DNA of 19,152 nucleotides from assembly GCA_021205485.1 (NCBI GenBank), contig JAJPXK010000153.1, forward strand, positions 1-19,152, written 5' to 3'. Source of the stretch: Clostridia bacterium. Lineage in GTDB: Bacteria; Bacillota; Clostridia; Christensenellales; Borkfalkiaceae. Below are positions 6,970 to 15,489 of this stretch, piece by piece (position 1 is the stretch's first letter; every line of letters starts with the position of its first letter). A program made the position numbers and the translations under genes. Below the pieces are notes generated by a model that was given only the letters and a program-made list of their open reading frames with translations, was not told the DNA's origin and made no database searches.

Positions 6970-9918
6970 ATGACGAAAAAACTCGGCTATAAAAAGCTGT
7001 CGGCGTTGTTGGTTGCGTTGGTGCTAAGCTTTTCAAGTTTTACAGCTATAATAAGCGGCTGCACAAATAATTCCGAAACCAGCGACAGCTCTGGCGGTAC
7101 TTCAGGTACAGAAAGTTCAGGCAGTTCAAGCTCGTCCGGCGGATCGTCAGATACCGAAACAGACAGCAGTTTTTCTTATTTCAACACAACCGCTATGAAC
7201 GCCGATAAAAAGGTGTACGTGCTCAACAACACGTCAGAGGGATATTCCTATTCCAACGACTTGGTGTTTACCTGTCAGGCTATACAGGGGCTGTTCGCAA
7301 GGAAGGAGGTTACTTTCTATCTTGACAGCCACTATATGACCAATGGCACAAATGTAGATATGTACTACCTTGAAGAGGCTTGCGAAGAATACGGTATAAC
7401 GTATGAAAGCATATCCATAGAACAAGCCATAGAAATGTATGTGGATGCATGGGACGAATACGTTGCCGACGGTACATGGGGTTCAGATATTCCCCTTGAA
7501 GATTACAACAACATTACGGGAGTAAAGGCGTATACCGAAACTTCGGGCAACGGTTTTTCTACTCCGGGATACATCATATATAACGAGGGCGACTCATCGG
7601 TAAACGTAGCTGCCACGCTCTGCGGCATAACAGGCTTCATCCCTATTACCGAATCTTATGTTGAAACTGCGCAGAGCCTCGGACTTGAAGAAAAATTCAA
7701 CGTTGACAGCGCCGCCCTGACTTATAAATGGCTGTTTGAAAACGTCATGAGCGAACTCTCTACCGAGGGCCTCATACATCAGGACTATACAACCTCGGGC
7801 GAGACCAACAGGTATTTAAAAGACTACGGCATATGCAATAAATACTTCCATATTTATTACGACGACGTCTCTATATACAGCACCGCGTTCAAAAAGACGC
7901 TGCACAGCTTCTTAGACGCTAATTGCCCTATACTCGGCTACGCTTATTCCGAAGATTCCGACGTATCTTTCTTCTCGCAGTACGGCCAGTTTCTCGTGCC
8001 TACCGACTACACCTGCAACCTGACTTTCCTTACGGCTGATATATTTGCAGGGCAGACCTTTACACAGCCTAACGACGACTCGGAGGAAGAGGCTGATCCG
8101 AATAAGCACTATGTGGCGTTCGTGGTATCTGACGGCGACAACGCAACCTACTGGCAGAACACGGCGGCGTTTGCGACAAACTATATGAACGCCTCCGGCA
8201 GGGAAAACGACGACTTCGCCGTAACTTGGTCTATGACGCCTATACTTGCCGACCTTATGCCCTCGGTTATTTCCAACGTTTATAACAACGCCGCCACCGA
8301 AAACGATTATTTCTGCGCTCCCGTATCGGGGCAAGGCTATATCAACGCGGGCGACTTTGCGGCGCAGAGCGACGGCGAGTACTTTGACGACTATACAAGC
8401 AAGCTCGATGTATATATGCAGAAGGCAGATATGTCGGTAGTCACAGTAATAGGCGGCAATTCGCAGGGCAACTTAACTTCTGTGCTTGAAGGGTATGCAA
8501 GCTGTTCAAGCGTGTCGGGCGGCATCGTGTACGACGGCAATAAGTACTTCAGCACAAACCCCGGCGGCGTAATATGGATAGACGGCAAGCCGTTCGTCCA
8601 GCCACGCGACAGCCTGTGGGAGACAACCCCCGCATATATTGCGGCAAGGATAAACAGTTACCCTACAGATATAACCTCTATAGACGGCTACACGATAGTA
8701 AATGTTCACCCCTGGAGCCATTCCTATTCCGACATACGCACAATAGTAAATATGCTCAACGACAACGTAGAGGTGGTAAGCGTTGACAGAATTATACAGA
8801 TGATGACCGACAACATTACCGATAAATCAAACACGACGTCTTTTGACGTTCCCGAACTCAACGGCGTAAGCATAACCACAGATTATCTTGAACAAAATCC
8901 CGATCTCATTCCCGTAGATCCTCTATATAACGACTTCCTTTTATGGCAAGAAGACTGGAGCGGTTCGGGCGTAACCTACAACAATACCGACCCTGCATGC
9001 TCTAACGTAGGCGCTATATACAAGGGCAATATAAGCATAGCGGCGGGCACTACGGCGGTAAAGGAGACGTTTACCTTGCCAAGTATCAGCGATTACTGGC
9101 TAAGCTTCAGCGCGAGGTGCGACTCCACCGATCCAAGCGCCTACGCCACGTTCGACGTATATCTTACGATAGGCGGAACTAAAAAGGCTGTAATGCAGGA
9201 CGTATCCGTCCGAGGAGTATCCGGAACGGAAACTCAGACGGTAACCGGCGACGGCTGGCAGTGCTTCGGTTTCCCGCTGGCGCAGTACTTCCCCGACTAT
9301 CAGGGTCAGGACTGCAAGCTTGAAATTGTAGTGCATTCGGGCTCCGCGGGCATACGGCTTGATCAGGTAACATTTACCGACAGAACGCTTGACTCGGCGG
9401 TAGACCAAAGCAGCGTAGACGTATACAACAACACCTTTGAATCGAGCACCGAGGACTGGATGCTCGGCGAGCAGTACCAGACCAGCCAGTATTACTGGTG
9501 GGATGTAATAGACCGCGAATCGCTCACTCCGACCAACGCTATACAGATAGACTGCTCTGACGGCGGCGGCGACGAAAAGCGTAACGGCAACACAAATATG
9601 TGGATGGCTAAAAACTACACCCTGCCCGAAGGCGACGACATTACATTAAGCTTCGGCTTGTCAAGCGACAATGACACGGGCGCGATGATTAAAATTTCGC
9701 TGTATGTAGACGGCTACTATATAGTGCTTTACGACTGGCAAGTAGCCCGTACAAGCCTCAATAACACCGATATAACCATCAATCTTTCCGATCTTTATCC
9801 CGATATAGATTTCAGCGGAAAAGAGGTAACGGTTGTATTTGAAGCGAGGGACGGCGGATGCAACAACGGCGTAGGCGAGGCATGCAGCCTTAAATACTTC
9901 ACAACTACCTGCAGTTAA
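6970..9918 (+). CDS. GxGYxYP-family putative glycoside hydrolase lipoprotein with C-terminal beta-sandwich modules
   Basis: A 982-residue lipoprotein. The ATG has AAAGGAGG (6957-6964) at 5 bases. The signal peptide ends in ISGC (Cys31), followed by a Ser/Gly/Thr linker to about residue 72. The N-terminal domain begins KKVYVLNNTSEGYSYSNDLV and includes AIQGLFAR. The C-terminal half of the core contains HYVAFVVSDGDN (about 380-391) and PVSGQGYIN (451-459). These match the GxGYxYP putative glycoside hydrolase N- and C-terminal domains, a family known mainly by motif, whose activity I cannot state. The signature here reads GQGYINA rather than GxGYxYP. Two beta-sandwich, CBM-like modules follow (about 651-806 and 814-982), sharing the pattern F/Y-P-D-x plus a hydrophobic strand. 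It is a paralogue of the next gene and, from the signal peptide, acts at the outer face of the membrane. Confidence 0.85.
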   Translation: MTKKLGYKKLSALLVALVLSFSSFTAIISGCTNNSETSDSSGGTSGTESSGSSSSSGGSSDTETDSSFSYFNTTAMNADKKVYVLNNTSEGYSYSNDLVFTCQAIQGLFARKEVTFYLDSHYMTNGTNVDMYYLEEACEEYGITYESISIEQAIEMYVDAWDEYVADGTWGSDIPLEDYNNITGVKAYTETSGNGFSTPGYIIYNEGDSSVNVAATLCGITGFIPITESYVETAQSLGLEEKFNVDSAALTYKWLFENVMSELSTEGLIHQDYTTSGETNRYLKDYGICNKYFHIYYDDVSIYSTAFKKTLHSFLDANCPILGYAYSEDSDVSFFSQYGQFLVPTDYTCNLTFLTADIFAGQTFTQPNDDSEEEADPNKHYVAFVVSDGDNATYWQNTAAFATNYMNASGRENDDFAVTWSMTPILADLMPSVISNVYNNAATENDYFCAPVSGQGYINAGDFAAQSDGEYFDDYTSKLDVYMQKADMSVVTVIGGNSQGNLTSVLEGYASCSSVSGGIVYDGNKYFSTNPGGVIWIDGKPFVQPRDSLWETTPAYIAARINSYPTDITSIDGYTIVNVHPWSHSYSDIRTIVNMLNDNVEVVSVDRIIQMMTDNITDKSNTTSFDVPELNGVSITTDYLEQNPDLIPVDPLYNDFLLWQEDWSGSGVTYNNTDPACSNVGAIYKGNISIAAGTTAVKETFTLPSISDYWLSFSARCDSTDPSAYATFDVYLTIGGTKKAVMQDVSVRGVSGTETQTVTGDGWQCFGFPLAQYFPDYQGQDCKLEIVVHSGSAGIRLDQVTFTDRTLDSAVDQSSVDVYNNTFESSTEDWMLGEQYQTSQYYWWDVIDRESLTPTNAIQIDCSDGGGDEKRNGNTNMWMAKNYTLPEGDDITLSFGLSSDNDTGAMIKISLYVDGYYIVLYDWQVARTSLNNTDITINLSDLYPDIDFSGKEVTVVFEARDGGCNNGVGEACSLKYFTTTCS

Positions 9919-9927
9919 AATTATAGG

Positions 9928-9960
9928 GCGTTGCCTGCCCGTATTGAAGGCAGGCAACGC
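9928..9960. terminator. perfect 12-bp hairpin between the two GxGYxYP genes (terminator or mRNA-processing element)
   Basis: GCGTTGCCTGCC (9928-9939) pairs perfectly with GGCAGGCAACGC (9949-9960) across a 9-base loop. It starts 9 bases after a stop codon. The following bases (TGAAAATAAAAAAAGG) contain no U-tract, so classical intrinsic termination on + is doubtful. The - strand also lacks a good U-run after it. It may lower, but not stop, expression of downstream genes, or it may stabilise the upstream mRNA. Confidence 0.55.
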
Positions 9961-9996
9961 TGAAAATAAAAAAAGGACATTCAAAGAGGTCCCGAA

Positions 9997-11601
9997 ATGA
10001 CAAAACTACAAAAATTTTCCGTCGTTCTGTCAACTTTAATGGCTGCAACAGCGGCGTGTTCTCTGGCGGCGTGTACCAATAAACCGTCAGACACATCATA
10101 CGGCTACGACGACGATTTCACCTATTACCAAGAGATGGTCATGAACTCCGAAAAGAAGCTTTACGTCTTCAACCGAAGCGAAAGCCTTTCGTTTGACGAG
10201 CTCGTTCTGGCGGAGGCGATACAGGGCATATATGCGCGAACAGACGCAAAGTATTACCTGTATACAAGCGGTTCCTATGAAACGTGGTTAGACGACCTTG
10301 TGGATAATTACGGTTTTACTACAGAGGATATTACGCTGGAAGAGATGGTGGCAGACTATATTGCAGACTACGGCAACGGATATGTTCTGTACGACAGAGA
10401 GACTTTGCCCGAAACGGTAAACTGCGCTTGCTCCATAGCGGGCGTAACAAATTATCTCCCCGTAGATAAAAGCCTGCAGAGCGCGGCGGAAGGGTACGGC
10501 CTGGAGCTTAAAGTCGACGCTTCGGAAATGACCGAGATGGAGTGCTTCTCGCAGTATAAAGATCAGCTCAACAACACGGGGCTCGTGCAGATAGATAACG
10601 AACTGACTTATATGCGCGACTATGGCATAGCCTGCGGGTACTTCTTTATCTGGCGGGAAGGGCTTGACAGCGAAGATCTGATGTTCCGCGGCGAGGTTCA
10701 CGACTGGGTAGAGGAAAATTCCCCCGTATTCGGCTGGGTGCCGAACGACGAAGCTCAGGACGTAACGGTAGCGTCGCAGTACGGGCAGTTTGTTCTTGCG
10801 AGCGATTACTGCTACAATATGACGGTGTTCGCCTGCAAAAACGCATTCGGCGAGTTCAGCTTCACTCAACCAAATAAAAGTACACAGGTTGTGGCGGAGC
10901 AGGGCAAGCACTATGTATGCATAATGATGAGCGACGGCGACAATTTGCAGACGTGGTACAACACATTCCCCTTCAGTTCAAGCTATCTCGCGGCAGAGCG
11001 CGGCGACTTTGCGATGGGGTGGAGCTTATCCCCTTCGCTCAGCGACTTAGGGCAAAACGTGCTCAACTATATTCAGCGCAACGCCGCCGACAGCGATTAT
11101 TACGTCTGCTCGGTTTCTGGACAGGGCTATATTTATCCACAGGTTTATCCCGACCTCGAGGCCTATACTAAAGGCTTAAGCAGTTATTTAAGGCGGATGG
11201 ATATGTCGGTTGTGCAGATTCTTGACTCGGGCTACAGCGCAAGCGTTATAGAGGCTTACTCAAAAATTCCCGAACTTACGGGCGGCATATACTGCTACGG
11301 CAACAAATATCAGGAGGGCAACGGCTCGGTTTACTGGGCAAACGACAAACCTTTTGTATCCATAAGGGAATCGCTGTGGAATGCCGACGTTGCGGCTATG
11401 GCGCAGCGCATCAACAATTACGCAAAGGATCCTACCTCGATAGAGGGCTACACGGCTATAAACCTTCACCCGTGGTCTATGACCTATCAGGACGTTGAGG
11501 AACTTGTATCCCTTCTTGACGACGATGTGGTGGTTGTTACGGCGGACGACTTTATCCGCCTTATTACAGAAAACGTTCCTCACGTGGATGTTATAAGATA
11601 A
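9997..11601 (+). CDS. GxGYxYP-family putative glycoside hydrolase lipoprotein, single-domain paralogue
   Basis: A 534-residue protein. The ATG has AAGAGG (9984-9989) at 7 bases. The signal peptide ends in LAAC at Cys25. It follows the core of the preceding protein from start to finish: MNSEKKLYVFNRSES, AIQGIYAR, HYVCIMMSDGDN (about 305-316), SGQGYIYP (374-381), DMSVVQIL, and a C-terminal AINLHPWSMTYQDVEEL. It keeps the exact GxGYxYP signature, G375-Q-G-Y-I-Y-P381. It lacks the roughly 330-residue CBM-like tail of its neighbour. The family is generally regarded as a putative glycoside hydrolase; I see no published mechanism to rely on. The likely location is the outer face of the membrane. Repeated Asp-rich loops near SDGDN are candidate active-site or metal-binding residues (inference). 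Confidence 0.85.
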   Translation: MTKLQKFSVVLSTLMAATAACSLAACTNKPSDTSYGYDDDFTYYQEMVMNSEKKLYVFNRSESLSFDELVLAEAIQGIYARTDAKYYLYTSGSYETWLDDLVDNYGFTTEDITLEEMVADYIADYGNGYVLYDRETLPETVNCACSIAGVTNYLPVDKSLQSAAEGYGLELKVDASEMTEMECFSQYKDQLNNTGLVQIDNELTYMRDYGIACGYFFIWREGLDSEDLMFRGEVHDWVEENSPVFGWVPNDEAQDVTVASQYGQFVLASDYCYNMTVFACKNAFGEFSFTQPNKSTQVVAEQGKHYVCIMMSDGDNLQTWYNTFPFSSSYLAAERGDFAMGWSLSPSLSDLGQNVLNYIQRNAADSDYYVCSVSGQGYIYPQVYPDLEAYTKGLSSYLRRMDMSVVQILDSGYSASVIEAYSKIPELTGGIYCYGNKYQEGNGSVYWANDKPFVSIRESLWNADVAAMAQRINNYAKDPTSIEGYTAINLHPWSMTYQDVEELVSLLDDDVVVVTADDFIRLITENVPHVDVIR

Positions 11602-11628
11602 AAACTATATTACGGAGCTATAAAAAAT

Positions 11629-14457
11629 ATGAAAGAAATTCATTTAATCAACGGAACACACTGGGACAGAGAGTGGCGCCATACAGCCGAACAAAGCAAA
11701 TTAAGGCTGGTAGATCTGGTAGACAATATCATCAATTTACTTGAGACGAAACCTCAATACCAATACTTTTGCATAGACGGCGGGACAATAGTTTTAGAAG
11801 ATTATCTTACAGTACGCCCCGAAAACAGGCAGAGGATAATAGACCTTGTAAAGGCTAAGCGTATATTTATAGTAAATTGGTATACTCTGCCTGAAACTAA
11901 TACAGTCGCCCCCGAATCGCTTGTGCGTAACCTCCTCTGGGGACACAGAATGGCGGAGGAGCTTGGCGGCGGCATGAAGTCGGGCTATACAGCTACATCA
12001 TACGGCCAGCCTTCGCAGCTTCCTCAGTTATACCAGGGGTTCGGCATAACCGACGCGATATTCTACCGCGGCACAAACAAACATGTACTCACGCCTTTAT
12101 TTGTATGGGAAGGGGCGGACGGCAGCAAGCTTGACACTTTGCGTACGTTTGACGAAGTTACCCGCACCAACTGGTTTTTCTACGTGCACGGACCCGCAGT
12201 TCTCGGCAAAGGCGAAAAGGATCTTACATATACCTACAATAAAGAGCAGTTGCCCGTACATATGGCGGATATGAAGTCGTACGAAAAGGCGTTTACCCTT
12301 CTTCACGAAGATTTTGATTATATCCACGATACGGAGGTGCAAAAGAAGGCTCTCGACAGACTTTTGCAGCAGGCTGAGCCCTACGCGATAGGTCAGCATG
12401 TTCTCGCCCTCAATATAGAGGACAACGACGAGCCCTACAGGTATTTGCCGGAACTTGTAGAGGATATGAACAAAATTTACCCCGGCGAGGTAGTCATAAA
12501 ACAGGAAAATTTCGATGAGTACATGGCTGCCATAAAGAACGTAAAGGGGTATAAAAAAGCTGTACACAAGGGCGAGCTGAGGTACACCACCATGGAGTAC
12601 AACAACTTTAACGCTCTGCTTGGCGCGACGCATTCTTCACGCATTAAAATCAAGCTTCTGAATGACGATTGCGAGAACAATCTTCTGAACATCGCCGAAC
12701 CTCTTTCGGTGTACGCGAGCGTTTACGGCAAAGAATATCCTCGCTCAAATCTCAACAGGGCATGGGAATCGCTTCTCAAATGCCACGCGCACGACTCCAT
12801 ATGCGGGGCGGCGGTAGACAGGGCGCATGAGGACATGCTGTACAACTTCTCGCTCGCAAAAACGGTTGCCGAGGAATGTACAAACAGGGCTGCTATGAGC
12901 CTGTTTGGCAATATAAACACCAAAGACGCGTTTAAAGAAAACGACCACACGCTCGTATTCTATAACACAATGCCGTTTGCGAGAAAAGAAGTTGTCGAGA
13001 TTGTTGTAGATACCCCTAAGACGAGCGGCGGGGCTACCGATATAGGTATAGGCGGCGCGGCCGACTGCGGCGACTTCTACGACATAGTAGACGCCGACGG
13101 CAACAAAGTACCCTATGTAGAACTCTCCCGCGACGATATCTCTATAGGCGTGGAGAGGGAGCTTGACACCAAGGCTATAAAATTCAACGCCGAAAGGAAG
13201 CGTATACTTGTAGAGGCAGAGGTTCCTCAGAACGGCTACGCAACCTATGCGCTCCGCTTTAGACAGCCTGAGTTTGCCTACCATCCCGAAATTATGGACG
13301 ACCGCAAACTTATCGCGAGGGACGGCGGCATTCTTGAAAACGAGTATATCAGGGCAGAAATAAAGAGCAACGGCACATTCGATTTAACCGACAAAATCAC
13401 CGGCAGGGTGATGGCTGGGCAGCACTACTTTACCGATAACGGCGAAGTTGGCAGCGCGCACATCAGCGCAATACCAAAGCGCAATGCAACCTATACATCA
13501 ATAGGCGGCAGCGCAAAAATAACCATGCTCGAGAGCAACGCGCTCCGCGGTTCATTCAAAATAGAGCTTGAGATGATTCTTCCTGCGGCAGCCACCGTAG
13601 ACGGCGACGATCGCACTCGCGAAATGAAGTCTCTGCCAATAACCACGGTGCTCACGCTTGAAAAGGGCTGTAAATACTTAAAGGCGTGCACTACGGTAAA
13701 AAATGAAATCCGCGACCATAAGCTTGTAGTAAATTTCCCCTCGTTTGTCAAGGCAGACTATGTGGATAGCGAAAGCGCATGGGACGTGGTAAGCCGTACA
13801 GTCAGATGGCGTGACCATAAGGATAATTTCGAAGGTTTTGTTCCCTTCCAGCCTATGCAGAACTTCGTAGATATTTCCGACGGTAAAACCGGCTTCGCGG
13901 TATTTACCAAGGGGCTCAGGGAATACGAAATCGCCGACGATGACAGACGCACCGTGAAAATTACGCTCATCCGTACGCAGCGGGCGTATATGACGGCAAA
14001 TTCCAAAATGAACGTAGAGGAGCTGGATAAGTACACAGGGCTGCATTCGTTCGGAACGCTCACTTACGAGTACGCGCTCTGCCCTCATCAGGGCAACTGG
14101 GCCGACGCCGAAATTCTTGCCAAGGCTTACGAAAACAAAGTGCCTTTAAAGGTTGTGCAGGGCGTCGTCACGGACGGAAATCTTCCATCAAGCGGCAGCT
14201 TTATAGCGGTATCTCCCGAAAAGAAGGTTATGCTTTCGGCATTGAAGCAGAGCGAAGACGGCAGCGGCGTAACCTTGCGTCTGTGGAACTCCACGGGCGA
14301 AACGCTTCCTCTCGACGTATCGTTTATGCTTCCCGTAAAATCGGTTGACAGAGTAAAGCTTGACGAAACATTTATTGAAAAGACGAATTTTGACGGCAAA
14401 TCGTTCAGCATGGATATGTTGCCTCACAAGATAGAGACGTTTATACTTAAATTTTAA
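11629..14457 (+). CDS. GH38-family alpha-mannosidase-like protein with a substituted catalytic nucleophile
   Basis: A 942-residue protein with no signal peptide, so cytoplasmic. The only Shine-Dalgarno-like stretch is GGAG (11614-11617), a rather long 11 bases before the ATG. The catalytic domain begins HLINGTHWDREW, giving the family metal ligands H11 and D13. It continues with a family-typical GGTIVLEDYLTVRPENRQRI and NWYTLPE-like block. H388 in HAHDSICG is the expected last metal ligand. D267 in EDNDEP lies where the acid/base Asp is expected, 144 residues after the nucleophile slot. In MngB-type enzymes I recall a segment like YLPDSFGQ; here it is YTATSYGQ (120-126 plus Gln), so Thr123 takes the place of the nucleophile Asp, itself a metal ligand. 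The rest of that block (PSQLPQLYQGFGI, FYRG) is conserved. The C-terminal beta-sandwich region (about 440-942) is intact. It releases mannose from imported oligosaccharides if active. An altered mechanism or substrate is possible. Confidence 0.88.
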   Translation: MKEIHLINGTHWDREWRHTAEQSKLRLVDLVDNIINLLETKPQYQYFCIDGGTIVLEDYLTVRPENRQRIIDLVKAKRIFIVNWYTLPETNTVAPESLVRNLLWGHRMAEELGGGMKSGYTATSYGQPSQLPQLYQGFGITDAIFYRGTNKHVLTPLFVWEGADGSKLDTLRTFDEVTRTNWFFYVHGPAVLGKGEKDLTYTYNKEQLPVHMADMKSYEKAFTLLHEDFDYIHDTEVQKKALDRLLQQAEPYAIGQHVLALNIEDNDEPYRYLPELVEDMNKIYPGEVVIKQENFDEYMAAIKNVKGYKKAVHKGELRYTTMEYNNFNALLGATHSSRIKIKLLNDDCENNLLNIAEPLSVYASVYGKEYPRSNLNRAWESLLKCHAHDSICGAAVDRAHEDMLYNFSLAKTVAEECTNRAAMSLFGNINTKDAFKENDHTLVFYNTMPFARKEVVEIVVDTPKTSGGATDIGIGGAADCGDFYDIVDADGNKVPYVELSRDDISIGVERELDTKAIKFNAERKRILVEAEVPQNGYATYALRFRQPEFAYHPEIMDDRKLIARDGGILENEYIRAEIKSNGTFDLTDKITGRVMAGQHYFTDNGEVGSAHISAIPKRNATYTSIGGSAKITMLESNALRGSFKIELEMILPAAATVDGDDRTREMKSLPITTVLTLEKGCKYLKACTTVKNEIRDHKLVVNFPSFVKADYVDSESAWDVVSRTVRWRDHKDNFEGFVPFQPMQNFVDISDGKTGFAVFTKGLREYEIADDDRRTVKITLIRTQRAYMTANSKMNVEELDKYTGLHSFGTLTYEYALCPHQGNWADAEILAKAYENKVPLKVVQGVVTDGNLPSSGSFIAVSPEKKVMLSALKQSEDGSGVTLRLWNSTGETLPLDVSFMLPVKSVDRVKLDETFIEKTNFDGKSFSMDMLPHKIETFILKF

Positions 14458-14459
14458 CT

Positions 14460-15458
14460 ATGAAATACGAAATATTTAATCTTGGTAAATTCGACAGCGA
14501 CTGCGGCCTTTCTGAAAGGCAATGTTGCAGCGACGGATTTTTCAGAAAAGGCGAAAACGGGGTAAAGGCAATTTACGCCACAGGCGATGGCAAGGTAGAA
14601 TTTATCTGCTGGGAAAACAACACTATATGCTATGTGCTTTCCGCTGTAGGCTATCCTGCATATTACCCCGTCAGACCCGTAAGCGTAAAGGCTCCTATAA
14701 AGGCGGTTCTTATGGATCTCGACGGCACAAGCGTAAGAAGCGAATCTTTCTGGATATGGATAATAGAACGCACTACGGCCACTCTTCTCGGCGACGAAAA
14801 TTTCAGGCTCGCCAAAGAGGACGAACCTTTCGTCTCGGGTCATTCGGTAAGCGAACACCTCAAATACTGCATAGAAAAGTATTGTCCCGATAAATCGCTT
14901 GAAGAGGCGAGAAACATCTATTTTGACCATACTCACCGAGAGATGGATAACATTATGCATGGCAGAGGCAAGACGGATGCCTTCACCCCTTCGCCGGGGC
15001 TTAAGGATTTTCTTCTTGGCCTTAAAGAGATGGATATCAAAATAGGACTTGTAACAAGCGGTCTTTACGAAAAGGCGTGGCCCGAAATTCTTTCCGCATT
15101 CAATCAGCTTGATATGGGCAAGCCTGAAGAATTTTACGACAGCGCAATTTCGGCAGGCTTCCCCTTACGCAAAGGCAGCGTAGGCACGCTCGGCGAGCTT
15201 TCGCCTAAGCCGCACCCTTGGCTGTACGCTGAAACGGCGGCTGTAGGGCTGAATATCCCTTGTGAACAAAATTGTCACGTTATAGGAGTAGAAGACAGTT
15301 GCGCGGGAGTATGCTCGATAAGGCTTGCGGGCATTCCCGTAATAGGCTTTGCAGGCGGCAACATCAACGCGGGCGGCGCGAGGGCTCTGTGCAGCGAATA
15401 CTTTGAAAATTTCAGCGATATCCTTGAATGGATAAAGCGGGTAAACGGCGTAAACTGA
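14460..15458 (+). CDS. HAD-superfamily hydrolase (phosphatase or phosphoglucomutase-like) with an N-terminal extension
   Basis: A 332-residue protein starting 2 bases after the GH38 stop codon, with no visible ribosome site, so translation is probably coupled to the mannosidase gene. The HAD signature motifs are all present: motif I D86-L-D88-G-T90, motif II LVTSG with Ser200, motif III Lys250 in SPKPHP, and motif IV with Asp279 (GVEDSCAG). A helical cap region lies between motifs I and II. This layout fits the beta-phosphoglucomutase/sugar-phosphatase subgroup, with a phospho-aspartate at D86. The first roughly 80 residues are an extra segment of unknown fold, rich in beta-type sequence (DGKVEFICWENNTICYVLS). 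Placement next to GH38 and mannose-6-phosphate isomerase suggests a sugar-phosphate substrate; the exact one is not readable. Confidence 0.88.
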   Translation: MKYEIFNLGKFDSDCGLSERQCCSDGFFRKGENGVKAIYATGDGKVEFICWENNTICYVLSAVGYPAYYPVRPVSVKAPIKAVLMDLDGTSVRSESFWIWIIERTTATLLGDENFRLAKEDEPFVSGHSVSEHLKYCIEKYCPDKSLEEARNIYFDHTHREMDNIMHGRGKTDAFTPSPGLKDFLLGLKEMDIKIGLVTSGLYEKAWPEILSAFNQLDMGKPEEFYDSAISAGFPLRKGSVGTLGELSPKPHPWLYAETAAVGLNIPCEQNCHVIGVEDSCAGVCSIRLAGIPVIGFAGGNINAGGARALCSEYFENFSDILEWIKRVNGVN

Positions 15459-15468
15459 AATAAAGGCG

Positions 15469-15480
15469 TGTTAATTAACA
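15469..15480. promoter_or_regulatory. 12-bp perfect palindrome just before the ABC ATPase ribosome site
   Basis: TGTTAATTAACA is a perfect inverted repeat that ends directly against the GGAG ribosome-binding site at 15481. It could be a regulator site for a local promoter, or a small stem affecting translation. A 12-base AT-rich palindrome is not rare by chance, so this is a weak call. Confidence 0.3.
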
Positions 15481-15489
15481 GGAGAATAT

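Noticed and set aside
10288..10911. 207-codon open frame on the - strand
   Set aside because: It lies wholly inside the second GxGYxYP gene, has no ribosome site of note, and its composition (rich in V, A, R, Y) is that of a codon-bias shadow.
12097..13284. 178- and 179-codon open frames on the - strand inside the GH38 gene
   Set aside because: Both are covered by conserved GH38 sequence on the + strand and lack family motifs or plausible starts.
14454..14960. 168-codon open frame on the - strand over the HAD gene start
   Set aside because: It overlaps HAD motif I and the GH38 stop, and shows no recognisable protein features.
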